From Blepharisma stoltei (Eukaryota > Ciliophora > Heterotrichea > Heterotrichida > Blepharismidae), in the NCBI GenBank assembly GCA_914767885.1, contig CAJZBQ010000051.1, forward strand, positions 690,001 through 754,000: a stretch of DNA of 64,000 bases. The letters run 5' to 3'. Within the stretch, counting starts at the first letter, position 1; the number at the start of each line of letters is the position of its first letter. The position numbers and the translations under genes are program-made. Shown here one piece after another: positions 8,905-20,300 of this stretch. Under the pieces are notes generated by a model. That model ran no database searches, was not told the origin of the DNA, and saw only the letters and a list, made by a program, of their open reading frames with translations.

Positions 8905-10987
8905 TTAATCTACAATAGAATTCCTTGAGCTTACTTGTGTACTGAAAATAAATTCTTTATTTACAGGCTCATTTTTACTAGCAACCGATCCTCATTGGCT
9001 GTCATTAAAGTCCTTGACAATAACACTTTCATTAATATTTTCAATCTCTTCATTATCACTCTCTATTTCGCTCTGCTTTGAGTTTTTATATTTTTCAATG
9101 TTAGCCAAAGAATTAGATACAAGCTGAGATATATGCATTTAGCCTAAATTGCCCGATATGTGTCGAAAGTAGAGAGCACATCCTCTCAAGTTGATTTGAC
9201 CAACTTAATAATTAAAATATGGCGTCTTCGTCTGGGCATGGCCGGGAGGCCATGCAGCCTCGACTCATACTTTAATTATATCTGGCAAGGTTTTGCCATT
9301 CTAGAAGTGAGCAGCAATGCTAGGTAAGCAATTCTGGTTGTGTTCAGAGCCTAGCCCAAGCTTATCTCCTGGGATGGATTTTACCTCGTAGGTAAAGGAG
9401 GCAGGTAGTTGGAAAGGGAAGCCAGCAAAGCCTACACGGTCCATCGGGCAACTCCCTAGCGTGAAACCAGGCGTTACGTCCTGGGCTACTTGTTTTCCTT
9501 TTTGCCGAGAGCCTACCAGAAAATCCATTTTTTGGGTTTTCGGAATGGCAACTACGTTAAGGTACAGCCAGTAACTCACTCATGAGTCGTCGAAGTCGGT
9601 AACACCCCTCCAAGCCTGCGCTGGTGAAACAAAGCAGGTTGGACCGGCGGCCTGTGGGCCCGATAGGTGGAAGAGAAGGTGATAGGTCCGGTTCTTGCTG
9701 ACCTCCTTGGTGGACGTAAAGCGTAATAATTCTAATGTAATGTGATTTGACCAACTTAGGTTGTCCCAACAAACAGGAGAGGGAAACTCCCTAAACTCTC
9801 TGGTTGGTTTGGCCAACCCTAAGTTGGTCAAACCAATTTGAGAGGAAGTGCTCTCAACTTTCGGCCCATATCGGGCAATATTGGTAAAATGCCTATAAAA
9901 TTTTATTCCCAAGCGAATTTCTTATAAAAGGATGATTTAGTAGCTCTTTTGAGCTAGGTCTTTCTTGAAAGTTTACTCGCAAGCATTCATGAACAAAATC
10001 GTTAAATTCGTGAGACCATTTGCTAGGTTCAAATAGCCCTTGAGCAGGGTTTCTTTGAACTGCTTGCATAACTCTAATAGGGTGAAGATGAGAATAAGGT
10101 GGCTGCCCTTCAGCCATTTCAATGGCGGTAATCCCTAATGACCAAATATCAGTTTTATTATTATAGTGTGTCTTAGAAATCACTTCAGGAGACATTCACA
10201 AAGGGGTCCCAATTATTGTGTCATTTTTAGAGTTCTTGTTCAAAACATGGGCTGAAACTCCAAAGTCGCAAAGTTTAGCGACTCCTCTATGATCAATTAA
10301 AATGTTTGCAGCCTTGATATCCCGATGAATTTTATTATTTTCATGCAAATAATTCAATCCTTTTAAAACTGCCTGACAGATGCTTGAAATTTGCTGCTCA
10401 TTTAACGGCGATTTATTGACTTTAATTAAATTAATCCCTATGCAGGTGGGTTTTGCCTCTTATAAAGGGTTTTTCCCTGTCACAACGCCTGACCACAGGC
10501 ATTCTGCAGAGGGTCAAAACAAAGCGACTGTGCAGGATCAGCTTATGCTGAGAACGGACAAATGGCGAGCAAATAGGCACAGGCCCTTCACATACCACCG
10601 GCAATAATCAGAGAAGAGGACTCTGGAACCCGGAGGATGGGAACCATACAGTAAGTCTGGCAGTAGCTGAACTTTAATTAAATCGGCAACACTGCCAGCA
10701 ACGCAGTATTCAATTATCATCCATAGCTCATCATCTTTTATATAAGATCCAATATATCCAACGATATTTGGATGGCTTAATTGCTTCATAATCGAGATTT
10801 CTGTTTTTAAAGACTCAATGTCATCACCAATTGGGATTATTTTTATCGCCACTCGGCTTCCTGTTAGCTTGTGGATACCACGAAATACAGAACCGTATGC
10901 GCCTTCACCAATTTTGTCTCAGAGAAAAAACATTTCCTCAGGATCCTCATAATTAGATACTATGTCTTGTAAATCTGAAAAATTCAT
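8905..10987 (-). CDS. Ste20/MST-like protein Ser/Thr kinase, 354 aa
   Basis: Two inserts (9130-9895 and 10432-10683) must be removed, giving 355 codons. The start ATG at 10987 gives MNFSDLQDIVSNYEDPEE, then the Gly loop IGEGAYGSVFRG, beta-3 VAIKIIP, HRDIKAANIL, CDFGVSAHV, GTPLWMSPEV and DIWSLGITAIEMAEG, the pattern of the MST/Ste20 group. The C-terminal tail after the kinase domain is acidic (SEIESDNEEIENINES). The activation-loop Thr (NDTIIGTP) is present. All catalytic residues are intact, so it should be active. TGA encodes Trp at FFLWDKIGEG. It lies divergently from the WD40-channel gene across 740 bp. Confidence 0.92.
9130..9895. mobile_element. TIR insert in the tail of the Ste20-like gene, itself hosting a retroposon
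   Basis: Terminal inverted repeats read TATAGGCATTTTACC at the right and TATATGCATTTAGCC at the left, followed on both sides by ATTGCCCGATAT, then a GAGAGCAC/TCCTCTCAA stretch and a TTTGACCAACTTA motif. Removing 766 bp (TA 9130-31 to TA 9896-97) replaces a premature TAG with the frame LGNKILSQLVSN and leaves a whole number of codons. The interior from about 9212 to 9735 is a second, unrelated element. Confidence 0.85.
9212..9735 (+). mobile_element. Retroposon nested inside the TIR insert
   Basis: It begins TATGGCGTCTTCGTCTGGGC, the same 5' start as the inner element of the HEAT-gene insert (45499-45999, opposite strand). The two share further blocks such as CAATGCTAGGTAAGCAATTC and TCAGAGCCTAGCCCAAG. 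Its right part has a TAATAATTCTAATG-like A/T tail. A short repeat TAATAATT occurs on both sides, but the target duplication is not clear. Confidence 0.7.
10432..10683 (-). mobile_element. Retroposon-like insert in the Ste20 kinase domain, 252 bp
   Basis: Perfect 13-bp direct repeats ACTTTAATTAAAT lie at 10419-10431 and 10671-10683. Collapsing them joins VADLIKV to NKSPLNEQQI, restoring kinase subdomains V to VIa. The insert is GC-richer than the gene. The duplication contains TA dinucleotides. Confidence 0.85.
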
Positions 10988-11727
10988 ATTATTATAAATG
11001 AGATATACCTCAGAATAAATAATTAGCAAATTAATTGATTGAGACATAAGAAATAATTATATAGGCTTAAAACCAAGTCTGGCTTATCTTCATTGAGAAT
11101 CTGGCTATTTAATGAATTGATAATAAGTTTACTTTTTCTAAACAAAACTCACTTTTCTTTGAGCGTCTTTTTAAAATAATCATTTTTATATTTAGCAATA
11201 TGATATTTATTAATATATCCTTGATAATAAATATTAAGGAGAATCTAAGCCGCTGTTCAAATCTGCGTTTTTTTCTAAGAAATTTGTTCTTTCATATGCC
11301 TTTCCAGAATCCTGCCAATTTTCTAATGCACGCTTCCTTTCTGTGCTCTCTAATTATACTTTGTCTCCCTTATATATTTCTTCTCAATAAATCCCATAGC
11401 TACTCTTACAGCTCCCATGATATGGAGCATTGATCAAAGACAATATAGCTTCTAAGCATCTCACAAATATACTTAGGCAGCAAGATTAAGTTGGCATTCA
11501 GACAGACATTAAAATGCAGCTAAGCATTTCACATATTTTTCCTCAAATAAAAAAAATTGATATTTTTACAACCTATCAATATAATATTTACTTGAGGTAA
11601 TCATTAATGAGAACTATTCCTTAATTTAGCATTTATTCTGATTATTATGAGAATATTTCAATAAAAACTGTTTGTTTAATAAGAATAAAAGAAACCCTAT
11701 TTAATCTATCTGTAACTGTCAATATAA
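10988..11727. other. Divergent intergenic region
   Basis: AT-rich DNA between two divergent starts, presumably holding both promoters. I see no MITE end, RNA gene or clear motif in it. Confidence 0.5.
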
Positions 11728-14700
11728 ATGTTTACGAAAGGCTATAGTATCAAATACAATACAGAAACTTCTCTAAATGCTGTTAACGACATGACAACCT
11801 TTACGCACGCTATCAAAGAATATGCTCCGAAAGAAACTAAGATTCCCTTCAAAGGAAATTCTTTAGCACTATACGATGATGACAGCAAATTCATTTTTTG
11901 CAGTGTTGAAGGTCGTGTTGCAGCTTGTGACAGAAATAAAAATGATGAAATTATATATGATGTCCAGCTTCCTGGAGGTGGGCTTTACGCATTAACTTTA
12001 TTTAAGGACGAAAAGCACTTTTTGACAGGAGGTAAAGAAGGAGTCATTCGCCAATATACCCTAGGCAACAAAGAATTTAAGTTTGTAAGGGATTTTCGTG
12101 GCCACACCAACAAAATCAGTGAAATTATACTGTCAAAAGATGAGACGCAACTATATAGCTGTAGCGACGATTCGACAGTCAAGATTTGGAACATGGAAAC
12201 TGGGCAACCAGAAGACATTTATACTCATGGTGACCGCGCTTTAACTATGGATTTGTCAATCGATGGGAGATATTTAGCTACAGGCAGTGCTGATAAAACA
12301 ACCAAGATTTACGATCTGCAAGAAAGAAAGATAATAGGAACTATTGAAGGAGCAAAAAATACTATTTGGTATGTAAAATTTAATAAAAAATGCACAAAAG
12401 TTGCTTCAGGAGATAATGATGGCGTTGGGTATATTCACGAATTTGGAACCTGAAATATCCTTCATACATTAAAAGGTCATGATAAAAGGGTCTCTTGCAT
12501 TGAACTGATTAACAACGACAGGCGCTGTGTAACTGCAAGCAATGATACCACATTAAGAGTTTGGGACTTAGTAAATAATTCGAACCCAATAATATGGAAA
12601 TGGCATCTAAATTGGGTAAAAGCTATGCTAATCAGCAGCGATGAGCTAAACGTTTTCTCAATATCAGAAGATCATAGAATTATAACCTGGAGAGTCCCAG
12701 AGTTTGACGAAAATAGCATTAGGTTAACAAATGGGCATACTAAAGATATTTACAACATTATTTACTCACAAAAGCGAGGTTTATTTTTCACGAATGCAAA
12801 TGATAACTTAGCTATTGCATGGGATTTCAACACAAAAAAGAAAGTTCATGAATTTACCCATAAGGATGGGGTTTATGCGAAGTGTTTAACTCATGATGAA
12901 AATTATCTAATTACTTGTACAGCAGCAAATGAAGTAATTTACTGGGATCTTGATTCATACACTCAATCCTCTCCAGAAGAACCAAACGAAGCAACAATTA
13001 AGGCAATTTTAGCGACTAAAGATGGAAAGTATTTAATTACAGGTGACACTATCTGCAGAGTTACCATAAAAAGCATAGGAAATTCAGGGAAAAACACAAC
13101 TCTAGCTGTTTTTAGAAAGCATAAAGCAACTATCTGGTCACTCGCTGTCAACTCTACATCAACACTTCTTTTTTCAGGCGATGAAACAGGACTAATTTAC
13201 GAAATAAACCTCATAGATGGAAATGAAATTTGTAGCTTCAAAGGCCACACGGGCAAAGTAAAATGCTTGGAAGTGTCTAAAAACGACAGCTTCTTGGTAT
13301 CTGGATCGTGGGATAAAACGTTCAAAGTTTGAAGTATCATAAAACGAAGTTTAATAAAGAGCGTTACTGTAGATGATACTGTTAACACAATTTATTTCAC
13401 AAATGATAACAACTATTTTATGATGGCTCAAAAAAACCAATTTGTTTCTATATGAAGTTTAAGAAATTTTACTTTAGTGACTGAAATTAAATACGATAAA
13501 GATTGCACTGCGCTAGCCCTAACTTCAGATGAGCAATATATGATAACAGCCGAACAGGAAAATATATATATAACCAAAAATCCATTATCATCAAGTTCTT
13601 TTTGGATCTATGGAAATAGAGATATTTATGAATTTTTAATATACCTCAAATACATTATTATCGGAGAGCCTAAGCCTTATAAGCCAGAAATGAATAAATA
13701 TTTGATAGCTCCGGTAATGATGAATATTGTGCATGTATATAGCTACTTCAATCTAACCTCCCATCTAAAAAAAGCATTACAAGACGATGCTCCATTTTTC
13801 TCTTCGAAAAAAAATGTAAGTCCTCTTTCTCTTTGCCTGTCAAAAGATTATCCAGATGCTGCCAGTATAATTATAAACTGGGTCATTAGCAACTTAAAAA
13901 CAAACATTTATGCCGCAAAATGCATAGAAGATTCTCTCACAACTTTAAATTTCAAAGGCTACCCAATTATAAGTGAGCTTTATGAGAATTTTTGGGTGAA
14001 CACGAAAGATCATACTTTGCCAAAATTCTGCCCAAAAAGTATTAAATTTCCAATAACAATTTCTTCAAGAAGTATTGAGCCTTTTTCTGAAAATTTCTTC
14101 AAAGAAAATGTCAGTGCAAATGAAGGAAAATCAGTGAAATATTTTATTTCAACGGTCTGTGTGAATATGGCACCTGGATCAAAAGAAAGCATTGCATTTT
14201 TAAGAAGTATATGAAAATGCTCCAATGAAGAAATTTTTAGAACAAAATATGTAAAGAATTTGCTCCATTATAAATGAAATCAACTTTGGTGGATAAAAGT
14301 CATAGAAGCATCTATATACGCTATTTACATGGGCTATTTAATAGCTTATGCGATTAACTTTCCTGGGTATGGAGCTGAAGCAGTACCACTGTTTATAATT
14401 AATCTCGTACTTGTCGGGATCGTTATATATAGAGTTCTGACTGGCGGAACAGTTGTTTTAGAAAGCGGATGGGATTTGATTGATTTACTCCGTTTTGCAT
14501 GTTTAATTATATATGTCCTATTTATCTGGTTCGATTGCTGGCAAAGCAACAACAATTATCTATTTACGTTGCTTATTTTCTTATCGTTCATCAGAGGTAT
14601 AGAGGCTGCCTTTGAGTAGCGCTCTAAGCGCCCGAGACTTCCCGACGAAGTCTGGGCGGTGGTTTGACCAGCTGATGTTGGTCAAGCCAGCATCCAATTT

Positions 14701-15570
14701 GACAAACCTTCTGTAGGAGAAGAATTTATCATTTTGGATGTTGGTTTGACCAACATCAGCTGGTCAAACCACCGCCCAGACTTCGTCGGGAAGTCTCGGA
14801 CGCTTAGAGCGCTACTCAAAGGCAGCCTCTATATTTCATATTTCCGCATATTTGAAGAAACCCGATATTTAATTCACCTTATCCAAGAAGTTTCATTTGA
14901 CATCGGCTCATTCCTTGTATTGCTGCTCTACTCCACTCTTTCATTCGGTGTCATTTTTTATACAATTCAAAACAACTCAGACCTTCACATAAAGGACTAT
15001 CTAACTATGGCTTATCGAATTGATTTAAATGATTTTGACACAAAGGGTTTTAATTCTTTTGAGTGGGTCATATTCGGCTGTGCAACGCTGGTTAACTCAA
15101 TTATTATGCTGAATTTATTAATCAGCATCATGGGTGATACCTATGAGAGAGTCAATGATGGAATGATTGTTGCTGATGGAAAAGAATTGGCTAATTTGAT
15201 CATTGATTGCGAATTGCTGCTAATTTGGAAAAGAAACAAAACGGTAAAAAAATATTTGCAAGGATGCAGAGAAGAAGGAGACAAAGTTGACGAGACGTGG
15301 GGAGGCTCGACAAGAGAAATTAAAGATAAAGTAACGGTGATGAAAAAAATTATAGATGAAGGGGATAGGGCAGCAATTGAAAAAATTAAAAAACTGAATG
15401 ATGAAATAAAGAAGGTTACAGATGAAAAGCTCAAAGATGATGAGACTAATCTAGGCAAAATAATTGAAATTATTGATAAAGGAAGCTCCAAAGTGGAAGA
15501 AATGGATGAAAATATAACAAAGTTGGCTGCAAAGATTGAAAAGTTGCTGAAAAAGAATAATACAAAATAA
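11728..15570 (+). CDS. WD40-repeat / TRP-polycystin-like cation channel fusion, 1202 aa
   Basis: Removing the insert at 14598-14831 gives 1203 codons. The N-terminal two thirds are tandem WD40 repeats ending in typical WD motifs (DSTVKIWNMETG, DKTTKIYDLQE, DTTLRVWDLV, SWDKTFKVW), some completed by Trp-TGA. After a linker come hydrophobic spans, IYAIYMGYLIAYAINF, FIINLVLVGIVIYRVL, LRFACLIIYVLFIWF, LFTLLIFLSFIRGISYF, LVLLLYSTLSFGVIFY and LVNSIIMLNLLISIMGD. The last one with LNLLISIMGDTYE resembles the S6/TRP-box region of TRP and polycystin channels. The C-terminus is a charged coiled coil (EIKKVTDEKLKDDE). WD40-channel fusions are typical of ciliates. I infer a membrane cation channel; ligand or partner unknown. 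Confidence 0.85.
14598..14831. mobile_element. Palindromic TA-bounded insert in the channel gene, 234 bp
   Basis: Ends TATAGAGGCTGCC with inverted copies over about 95 bp each (14598-14833), including ACTTCCCGACGAAGTCTGGG and a GGTTTGACCAACATCAGCTG motif. Removal from TA 14598-99 to TA 14832-33 replaces a TAG with the frame FIRGISYFRIFEE inside a transmembrane region. Confidence 0.9.
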
Positions 15571-15913
15571 GGGAAAACAAGCATTAAATAAGATTTTAAT
15601 TTTTACACTCTTTTGAAATAATTAAGACAATTTGGATAATTGATAATTGATAAAAAATAACTAAAATATATAAGATCGCAAATAATTTGTTTTGATCTTG
15701 CTTTTATAAATCAATTTTGTATATTTAAAAATAAGGTTTTTTAATATGATCTTCTTAGAATAGAAAATACTTTTTTAGTTCAAGGTAGCTTTATCATTAA
15801 AGAATATTAAAATAATTACCATTGGAAGTTGAAAATGAGCTCACTTATAGAAACTCTGCGCTTCTTTAAGTGCTTCTATTATCTTACTAAATTCATAATT
15901 CCTAATATAAAAT
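15571..15913. other. Intergenic region
   Basis: AT-rich DNA between two plus-strand genes; nothing recognisable. Confidence 0.5.
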
Positions 15914-16321
15914 ATGCACGAAGACCACGGGAAGTATTTTTCATTTGGGAGACATTCTTATACTGACTATCATGGCGATATGAACGATCCTACAGGCCTA
16001 ATTGAATACCCAAACTCCAGTTTCCATCCAAGATTTCTTTCAGCTCGCAAATCAGGCTTAGAGCGTGGAATAGACCCAAAAGAGAAATGGATGGCTTACT
16101 GTAAACCAAGCTGTACAAAAGAAGAAGCCATGGTAAAGAGATGCGAAGAAGCCTTGAAACTGCTTAAGGTTGGCGACAAGTCATGCATTTATAGGTATAG
16201 AGAATGGGTGGAATGTGTTGAAAATTGTGTGCAACCCAAAATCTTCTATCATCTTAGTGGAGCAAGCCGCAAAGGTCCAATAGATTGGCTCAAAGGACAT
16301 GGGCTAACTGGACTTCATTAA
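15914..16321 (+). CDS. Mitochondrial complex III hinge subunit (QCR6/UQCRH-like), 135 aa
   Basis: The C-terminal half has the paired-cysteine hairpin of the hinge protein: CKPSC, then RCEEAL, then KSCIYRYREWVECVENCV followed by QPKIFYHL. In the family, two disulfide-bonded helices hold acidic residues near cytochrome c1. Here the N-terminal extension (MHEDHGKYFSFGRHSYTD) is longer than in yeast or mammals and is not acidic, as in other divergent lineages. The ATG follows an AT-rich leader, with no upstream in-frame ATG. Ends TAA at 16321. No insert or intron. Confidence 0.75.
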   Translation: MHEDHGKYFSFGRHSYTDYHGDMNDPTGLIEYPNSSFHPRFLSARKSGLERGIDPKEKWMAYCKPSCTKEEAMVKRCEEALKLLKVGDKSCIYRYREWVECVENCVQPKIFYHLSGASRKGPIDWLKGHGLTGLH

Positions 16322-16589
16322 TAAAATTATGTGGAGAACATAAATTGGTGATTTTATACATAAATTAAGAAATTAAAGGAATAGAAAATTTAGATTGAGA
16401 ATTTTTCAGTAAAATATACATTGCATTATCACTTTTAAAGCTCTAAAATTAGTCTCATTTTGAATATTCAGTCATGATATTTAAACAATTAAACGTTTGT
16501 GCTTATTATAAAGGAAATACTTTATATACATTTTAAATGTCTCCAGCCTCGATAATTTGAATGTCTTCTCTCTTTTATAGAATTATTAA

Positions 16590-17080
16590 AAATGCGTGAT
16601 CTGACGTGGACTCCTGGTGACCTGTGAGTTGATCCGGGCCCAGGAAAGGCAGCCACATGGCGATAGTTCTCCGAGCTGGGTTTTTGGTCTAGGGGACAAC
16701 CCTAGATCTTTTTTCCTTACCTGCAGAGTCCCTGCAGGCGCAAAGTTTCAATACTGCTCCATGGGAGCAATTCTCGAGCCTACAATAAGGCTCTGACAGG
16801 CCATGGAGGAGGCAAAGGACAATTCACCCATACTCTGAGCGCTGCCAGAGGTTAAGGGAGTCTTTTGCTGAATTTTGGGACCAAGAAAGGCGATGCCGAT
16901 CAGTAGGGGTTTCTCCCCGATAGACCTTCGACGTCACCATTTTTTGGTGACATCAGAAGAAAAAAGGTGGTGTGAGGATAGCGCTTAGCGCCAACGCGAT
17001 GCTATCCGTTGAACGGAGAGGGGCTGAAATAAACCTCGACAGCCCGCTATAATATAATTTTAACTAATCTAATCTCAATT
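16590..17080 (+). mobile_element. Intergenic GC-rich retroposon
   Basis: A GC-rich block in AT-rich DNA starts AAAATGCGTGATCTGACG and ends with an A/T-rich tail, TTTTAACTAATCTAATCTC. Flanks TTTTATAGAATTATTAAAA (left) and TTTTATAAATTTATAAAA (right) look like a diverged target duplication. The rest of the 16322-17336 interval is AT-rich with nothing recognisable. Confidence 0.6.
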
Positions 17081-17336
17081 TTATAAATTTATAAAACAGG
17101 TCTATTTTTCAATACAGCCGTTTAATAAAATATCAGCTTAAATTCTAAAAATAAAAATTTAACAAATTATTTGGTTAGATAGGAAACTGCAATATTTGAT
17201 TTCCTCATACAGATTTTTTATATTACTAAATCATTGATTAATTTAATTTATATGCAAATCTTAATTATAAAACAAATATAATAACTAATTCGTTATTAAT
17301 ATTCTTTATAAAGAAAAATATAACCCTTTAAGCTTA

Positions 17337-20300
17337 TTAAAGAATCATCACCTTTTCTCTACTAATTCCTTGCGTTTCAACCATTTTCCCGATCCATCTA
17401 TTAAACCCAGACGGTCCGCATACCCACACTCTTGAAACACCTCTGCTTCCAACCTGGCTTCTAAGCATATCATCATTAATTTTTCCTCCAATTCTTTCGC
17501 CATCTATATTTATATGGACAACCAAATGTGTGCTAAACTTTTTCTGAGTCGCTTCTAACAGATCCAATCCAAAAGCCTCTGACTTAGATCTGAAACTAAC
17601 ATATAAGAAGAGACAAAAACCAGTTGGAGCATGGTCATTCCATATAGAATAAGCTAAATCTAAAAATGGAAGAATCCCAGTGCCAGCTGCAAAGCCTAAG
17701 TAAAGACCTGAAGACAGCTGAGTAAGAGCTAAGCCAGGTCCTAATGGCCCTTTAATCTTTATAGTGCTATTGCTATCAAGATTGTATATAAAGTCTGACA
17801 TTTTCCCATCTGGGTAATGCTTGATATACAATTTTAAGCTTCCAATAGTGCTTGACTCATTGTACTGAGCTGCATTAAATTCGCATTTGATTCCTTCAGC
17901 TTCTATTTGCTTTTTCCAACTATAAAGATTAGCTGACACCAAGCTATAGTATCTTCTAACTACATTCAGCCCTATTTTTGCTTCAACTTGGAAGTGCTTT
18001 CCCATCCACTCTAATCCTTTTGGCTTTTCTCTAACCTCATATGCATTTGATCTCAGTTCTACGCAAACTGTGCTTTGAGATATATTGTGCTTTCTAACAA
18101 TTTCCCAAGTCATGCTCCAATCAATTGTGTCACCTTCTATTGGCTTAATTATATTGCAATTTTTTGCGATATTTCCTACTACCAAGCTATAAGCTAAATT
18201 TTTAGCCATCTGGGAATGTTCATATGGAAAAGTCCCATCTCCAATGCTGCTGCACCCATTTATATATTTTCCTACGTCTTCTCCTATCACATCTTTTAGC
18301 ATATATGCGCCACCAGGATGATTTTGCATAAAACCAGAAATATCAAGCACATATTCATCTAAAAATACCCACTGTGATTTCTTTATGTTTATTTCATCCA
18401 ATATTTCTGAGTGGTTTAAGCCTTTTTTGTCAATAAAAGTGTCTTGCATTTCTTTGTCTGCTGTGATAGTTGATTTTCTATTGATTTTTTTTCTTTTAAA
18501 ATTAAATATAAAAGGCATAAATAAATGGCCAAACCTATGCCTAATTTCCAAAACTGCAAAAACGACACAAAGGACTCCATAAAATACATAAACTGTATGT
18601 AAGTTGGTATCATTTTGCCTTATCTCCCAGCCATATTTTAAGTTAACTAAAGCTGGGATCAAGCAAGCCCATCCAATGACAGTGTGAATTCTTCTGGATA
18701 CTCTTAATACTGACAAATCTTGCTTAAACATCATCCATATTTTAGTGAATAGACCTGTAACAGCTTGTGATAACACTAAGGTGCACAAATAAAAGCCTAT
18801 TCTTGAGTGATAGCGAGGCTTATCTGACAAAGCATCATAGCCCAACTTGTCTTTTTTATAGACAATATAAACGCTCGCAAGTGTGAAAAATATTACGACA
18901 GCGCCTGACAGTGCATGAATTAAGTATGCCATAAAGGACCATTTGAAATATCTGATCGCCATAATTCCAACTTGTACAACGCAAAGCCACATAACTGTCA
19001 TATAAATTCCATGGTTTTCATAAAGAGCTCCGTCGATATCGTCTCCATGATGGAAGTATGAGTCAGCTTGAGTCATGCCAAGCTTGATCTTACCCATCCC
19101 AACTGCATTGTGAATGGGAAATGTAGTCAAATCGCTTTCTGAATTATATGCAAAGCAAAATTCTGTTATCATGTTCGGCTTTAAGACTACGTCACATTTA
19201 GAATCGCCAGTATTCAAAAGACGAGTTACAGTGACGACCATTGTTTTGTTTGCTGTAAATTCAGCATTAATCATGTTCGCGTTATTTTTACAGCCTTTTA
19301 AAGAAGAGTCTTGGCTTGGAGTTGTGTAGCCTGAGCTGTATGAATCCCAAGCTTGGAAAGCTCCGTTTTCTCTAATGACGATTATCATATCAGTATCTTC
19401 CATAGCATGCCCAAAACCTATTGCGCACCACCCATCAAATTTGCACTAAATAAATTTTACATTGAATGTGAAGGTTACTTGTGTCTCAGTCATAACCCAT
19501 GATAATGAAAAGTTTGGGTCTAATTCTACACTAACTGTTTCTGCTCCTCCTTGTGTATAGCTGCTTGTTCCTTGTGTGCTGCCTAGTTTCAGAATTCCAG
19601 ATCCTACATGGTTATGTCTATTGAAAGCTTGCAAATTAGGCTGATCTAAATATGCATAGCAAAAGCTCGTTACCATATTTGGGTTTAATACTTTATCGCA
19701 CTTAGTGTCGCCTGTATTTAGTGGTCTTGTAACTGTAACCAACATTTTTCCATCGACAAAGCTGGAACTTTCTAGCACAATGTTATTTTCACAGCCAGGA
19801 ATTGTAGCATCTCCATTAGGTGGTACATAGTCAATGCTATATGCGTCTAAAGCTTGAATAGTTCCATTTATACGCGTAACAATGATCATGTCTGTATTTA
19901 TCATTGCTTGGTTGAAGCCTATGCCACACCAACCATCAAATGTACACTAAATAAAGGTTACGTTAAAGGTAAAAGTGATATCAGTCTCGTTCATTAGCCA
20001 TGACAGAGAAAAGTTTGGATCAAGCTGCATGGTGACAAGCTCTGGGTTTAGCATAAAATAGGAACTATCCTGAGTGGTTCCAATTTTCAATATTCCTGAC
20101 CCTACACTGCTATGTTTGGTGAAGCTCGTCAGGTTTGGCTCATCTAGATATGCAAAGCAAAATTTCATAGGCACATCTGGCACCAAAACTTTATCACACT
20201 CATTATCCCCAGTGTCCATCAATCTTGAAAAAGTTGCAGAAATCTGGCCATTATCAAAGCTTGTGCTTTTAACTATTATGTTATTCTGACATCCCTGTAT

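Noticed and set aside
9301-9912. Overlapping minus-strand frames as a gene
   Set aside because: They lie wholly inside the nested retroposon and show no protein pattern; the real kinase frame skips this block.
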